Positions 5,481 through 8,182 of a stretch of DNA of 8,182 nt are shown here, in pieces. Source of the stretch: an uncultured Bacilli bacterium (GTDB taxonomy: Bacteria; Bacillota_I; Bacilli_A; RFN20; CAG-631); NCBI GenBank assembly GCA_934215405.1, contig CAKPZU010000100.1, forward strand, positions 1-8,182. Direction: 5' to 3'. The translations under genes were made by a program, and so were the position numbers. The stretch's first letter is position 1. Each line of letters starts with the position of its first letter. Below the pieces are notes generated by a model, which was not told where the DNA came from, did no database searches, and worked only from the letters and a program-made list of their open reading frames with translations.

Positions 5481-6523
5481 AATATAATCATAGCATCGCC
5501 AAATGAAAAGAAACGATAGTTATTATTAATTGCATGCTTATAAGCTTCAAAAATAAATTCTTTTGTAGCAATAGCACTAACAAGCATTACTAATGTTGAC
5601 TTTGGAAGATGGAAATTAGTAATTAAACCATCAATTGATAAAACATCAACTCCAGGATAAATAAATATATCAGTATAGCCACTATCTTCTTTGAAGCATT
5701 TATATTTTTGATAAACTGTTTCAAGGGTTCTAAGTGATGTTGTACCAACGGCAATTATTCTCCTTTTTTCACTTTTAGCTTTATTTAGTAATGAAGCTGT
5801 TTTTTCATCCATTATATAATATTCTTCATGCATATGATGCTCTAAGACATTTTCTTCTTCAACTGGTCTAAATGTTCCAAGCCCTACATGTAAGGTAACG
5901 TCTAAAATACTAACGCCTTTATCTTTTAAGTTATTTAATAATTCATCTGTAAAATGAAGACCAGCTGTTGGAGCAGCGCTACTTCCTTCAACCTTAGCAT
6001 AAACTGTTTGATATCTATCTTTATCTTTTAGCTTTTCTTTAATGTAAGGTGGTAAAGGCATGCTCCCAAGCTTATCAAGTATTTCATTGAAAATACCATT
6101 ATAGATAAAATGAATTATACATAAGCCTTCTTCTTTTTTTAAAACAACCTCAGCCTTTAATAATGTTTCATCAAAAATTAATTTTGTTCCATTACTTACC
6201 TTTTTAGCACCCTTAATTAAGCATTCCCAATTATCATTTTCAAGCTGCTTTAAAAGAAGTAATTCAATATGAGCTTTAGTTTCTTCCTTATAGCCAAAAA
6301 GACGAGCTGGAATAACTTTTGAGTTATTTCTAACTAAAACATCGCCTTTTTTTAATATATCAACTAAGTCATAAAACTTTTTATCTGTAAGCGTATGATT
6401 TTTACGATCTAAAACTAATAATTTAGATTCATCTCTTTTTAATAGTGGTGTTTGAGCTATTAATTCCTTTGGTAAATCATAGTCAAAATCACTTAATAAG
6501 AGTTGTTGGTTTTCCTTGTCCAT
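5477..6523 (-). CDS. queA: tRNA preQ1(34) S-adenosylmethionine ribosyltransferase-isomerase
   Basis: QueA transfers and rearranges the ribose of S-adenosylmethionine onto preQ1 at the wobble position of tRNA, making epoxyqueuosine. The 348-residue length is typical. Signatures in order are LSDFDYDLP (10-18), LPPYI (157-161), YQTVYAK (171-177), AAPTAGLHFT (183-192), HVGLGTFRPV (212-221), GTTSLRTLE (260-268), TNFHLPKSTL (302-311) and FSFGDAM (339-345). No start codon closer to the conserved SDFDYDLP is available, so the ATG at 6523 is used. That places the start inside tgt, a 35-nt overlap, and 13 nt away from the AAAAAGGAG that would serve as Shine-Dalgarno, an unusually wide gap. It ends in TGA, overlapping queH by 4 nt. 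Confidence 0.95.
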   Translation of the reverse strand: MDKENQQLLLSDFDYDLPKELIAQTPLLKRDESKLLVLDRKNHTLTDKKFYDLVDILKKGDVLVRNNSKVIPARLFGYKEETKAHIELLLLKQLENDNWECLIKGAKKVSNGTKLIFDETLLKAEVVLKKEEGLCIIHFIYNGIFNEILDKLGSMPLPPYIKEKLKDKDRYQTVYAKVEGSSAAPTAGLHFTDELLNNLKDKGVSILDVTLHVGLGTFRPVEEENVLEHHMHEEYYIMDEKTASLLNKAKSEKRRIIAVGTTSLRTLETVYQKYKCFKEDSGYTDIFIYPGVDVLSIDGLITNFHLPKSTLVMLVSAIATKEFIFEAYKHAINNNYRFFSFGDAMIIL

Positions 6524-7634
6524 ATTTATCCATAAACTCCTTTTTAAATTCTAAGAATCTATCCTCTTGGATAGCTTTTCTCATATCTTCTGATAAGCGT
6601 AATAAAAATCTTAAATTATGAATTGATAAAAGACGCTTTCCAAGTCCTTCATCACATTTATATAAATGCCTTAAATATGCTTTTGTATAGTTTTTACAAG
6701 TATAGCAATCACATTCTTTATCAAGTGGTGATAAATCTTTTTCGTATTTTTTATCACGAATATTTATTTTCCCATAAGTTGTTAAAATTGAACCATGCCT
6801 AGCAATACGAGTAGGTAATACACAGTCAAACATATCAACACCACGAAGTACACCCTCAAGTAAATCCTCAGGAGTTCCAACTCCCATTAAATAACGAGGT
6901 TTATCTTTAGGTAAATACTTAACAGTATATTCAATCATTTTGTGCATTACATCTTTACTTTCACCAAGTGCTGTTCCACCAATTGAATAGCCATCAAAAT
7001 CCATTTCAACAGTCTTTGTTGTTGAATATTTTCTTAAGTCCTCATATTCACCACCTTGGCAAATACCAAATAAGGCTTGATATTCATTATTATGAGCTTC
7101 TTGTCCTCTTTTCGCCCATCTTAATGTCCTTTCAATTGACTTTTTCATGTAATCATAGGTTGTTGGATATGGAGGACATTCATCAAGTGACATAATAATA
7201 TCGGCCCCAAGCTTATTTTGAATTTCAATTGATTTTTCAGGTGATAAAAATAAAGGCGAACCATCAAGGTGTGATTTAAACTTTACACCTTCTTCACTAA
7301 TCTTACGATTTTTTGATAATGAAAACACCTGATATCCTCCAGAATCAGTAAGCATTGGTCTTTTATAGTTCATGAATTTATGTAAGCCACCAGCATAATT
7401 AACAATATCCTCACCAGGCCTTAACCAGCAATGATAAGTATTAGCTAAAATAACTTGTGAGTTCATATCATATAATTCTTCAGGAGAAATATATTTTACT
7501 GTAGCACATGTGCCAACTGGCATAAACATTGGTGTATAAACATCACCATGTATTGTATGAATAACTCCATATCTAGCACCACAGTTTTTATCTTCATGAA
7601 GTAATTCATATGAAAAATATTGACATTTCTTCAT
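6489..7634 (-). CDS. tgt: tRNA-guanine transglycosylase (bacterial type)
   Basis: TGT exchanges guanine-34 of the GUN-anticodon tRNAs (Asp, Asn, His, Tyr) for the base preQ1. Numbered from the ATG at 7634 (381 residues), the general acid/base Asp97 lies in LTDSGGYQVFSL and the nucleophile Asp270 in MFDCVLPTR. The zinc site is Cys308, Cys310, Cys313 and His339, with the family's spacing. The pocket segment reads GGTALGE, where Zymomonas TGT has GGLAVGE, so the Val thought to favour preQ1 is Leu here. An upstream in-frame GTG at 7643 is possible but too close to AAGGGA (7650-7645); the ATG at 7634 is about 10 nt from it and is preferred. It heads the tgt-queA-queH operon. With queA and queH present, its natural substrate is probably preQ1 rather than queuine. 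Confidence 0.95.
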   Translation of the reverse strand: MKKCQYFSYELLHEDKNCGARYGVIHTIHGDVYTPMFMPVGTCATVKYISPEELYDMNSQVILANTYHCWLRPGEDIVNYAGGLHKFMNYKRPMLTDSGGYQVFSLSKNRKISEEGVKFKSHLDGSPLFLSPEKSIEIQNKLGADIIMSLDECPPYPTTYDYMKKSIERTLRWAKRGQEAHNNEYQALFGICQGGEYEDLRKYSTTKTVEMDFDGYSIGGTALGESKDVMHKMIEYTVKYLPKDKPRYLMGVGTPEDLLEGVLRGVDMFDCVLPTRIARHGSILTTYGKINIRDKKYEKDLSPLDKECDCYTCKNYTKAYLRHLYKCDEGLGKRLLSIHNLRFLLRLSEDMRKAIQEDRFLEFKKEFMDKYGQGKPTTLIK

Positions 7635-7658
7635 TATTATCACATCCCTTGCGTATGT

Positions 7659-7687
7659 ATTTTATCACTTCTTGACCTTTTTAACAA
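7659..7687 (-). promoter_or_regulatory. Probable promoter of the tgt-queA-queH operon
   Basis: On the minus strand, TTGTTA (7687-7682) and TAAAAT (7664-7659) are 17 bp apart. Transcription would begin near 7652, leaving a leader of under 20 nt that holds the AAGGGA ribosome site. This leaves no room for a preQ1 riboswitch. Confidence 0.55.
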
Positions 7688-7713
7688 TTATATAGAAAAA
7701 AAAGTGTTGGTAT

Positions 7714-7721
7714 GGTAATAT
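7714..7721 (+). promoter_or_regulatory. Possible extended -10 promoter for dut
   Basis: TGGTAATAT (the TG begins at 7713) fits an extended -10 of the TGnTATAAT kind, with a start expected near 7728. No good -35 is seen at the right distance. It lies in the roughly 116-nt divergent gap between tgt and dut. Confidence 0.35.
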
Positions 7722-7750
7722 TTATTATATTAATTATTAGGAGAAACAAT

Positions 7751-8182
7751 ATGGAAAGAATTGCTAAATTTGAAAAAGTAAGCTATGAACAATTTTATAA
7801 GGATTTTAAAGATACATTTCCTTTATATAGTGATAATGAAATAAAGGATATTTATGACACTATTAAGCTTCCAAAAAGAGCAACAACTGGTTCTGCAGGA
7901 TATGATTTTTTTAGTCCAATTGATATTACCTTAAAGGAAAATGAAACAATAAAAATTCCAACAGGCATTAGAGTAAAAATTGCTGATGGCTATGTTTTAT
8001 TAATGTTTCCTCGCTCAGGTCTAGGATTTAAATATCGTTTACAGCTAAATAATACAGTTGGAGTAATTGATTCTGATTACTACAATGCTTTAAATGAAGG
8101 CCATATTTTTTGTAAAATGACAAATGATACTAATGAAAATAAAATCGTTGACATAAAAAACGGCCAAGGATTTGTTCAAGGA
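7751..8182 (+). CDS. dut: dUTP diphosphatase, 3' end beyond the window
   Basis: The frame is open from the ATG at 7751 to the last base, giving 144 residues without a stop, so the gene is cut at its 3' end. The enzyme hydrolyses dUTP to dUMP and pyrophosphate, keeping uracil out of DNA and supplying dUMP for dTMP synthesis. Homotrimeric dUTPase motifs are present in order: GSAGYDFF (motif 1, 47-54), PRSGLGFKYR (motif 2, 87-96), NNTVGVIDSDYYN (motif 3, 100-112, with catalytic-type Asp107) and GQGFVQG (motif 4, 138-144). Motif 5 would lie outside the window. About 40 residues precede motif 1, a lead-in also seen in the Bacillota/phage-like subgroup. AGGAGA (7739-7744) is well placed before the start. 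It is transcribed divergently from tgt. Confidence 0.93.
   Translation, partial: MERIAKFEKVSYEQFYKDFKDTFPLYSDNEIKDIYDTIKLPKRATTGSAGYDFFSPIDITLKENETIKIPTGIRVKIADGYVLLMFPRSGLGFKYRLQLNNTVGVIDSDYYNALNEGHIFCKMTNDTNENKIVDIKNGQGFVQG

Noticed and set aside
6968..7195. Plus-strand open frame of 75 codons opposite tgt
   Set aside because: It is antisense to conserved TGT sequence, with no motif.
7635..7750. preQ1 riboswitch in the tgt leader
   Set aside because: The predicted leader is under 20 nt, and no preQ1 aptamer pattern is seen in the divergent gap.

Overview
The window is AT-rich (apart from bases 1-112) and has tightly packed genes, Shine-Dalgarno sites, TTGACA/TATAAT-type promoters and U-tailed terminators. 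This suggests a low-GC Bacillota bacterium, possibly a gut Erysipelotrichia- or Mollicutes-related lineage; that placement is inference. The code looks standard: queA ends in TGA and the tryptophans I checked are TGG.

Layout from left to right. Bases 1-112 are a GC-rich (about 60% by hand count), palindrome-bearing stretch unlike the rest. Next comes a minus-strand tRNA-Arg(CCT) with its terminator. A small four-helix membrane protein of unknown function follows, with a near-consensus promoter and its own terminator. Then comes a plus-strand operon with 2-nt gaps: pncB (nicotinate salvage to NAD), ispF (MEP isoprenoid pathway) and an FAD-dependent oxidoreductase of unknown substrate, closed by a terminator at 3786-3818.

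The accessory part (about 3820-4870) holds an MntA/HepT-type toxin-antitoxin pair. The MNT nucleotidyltransferase antitoxin is intact. The overlapping HEPN toxin gene has an in-frame TAA at codon 48, although its RX4HXY motif is still present downstream. A long imperfect hairpin of unknown role (4806-4852) follows.

On the minus strand, tgt-queA-queH form an overlapping operon for the last steps of queuosine synthesis: TGT inserts preQ1 into tRNA, QueA adds the epoxycyclopentane moiety, and QueH reduces epoxyqueuosine to queuosine. Divergent from tgt, a trimeric-type dUTPase gene starts at 7751 and is cut by the window end.

I see no convincing wholly new system. The points most worth a second look are the broken HEPN toxin beside an intact antitoxin, the hairpin at 4806-4852, the GC-rich element at the left edge, and the oxidoreductase of unknown function co-transcribed with pncB and ispF.
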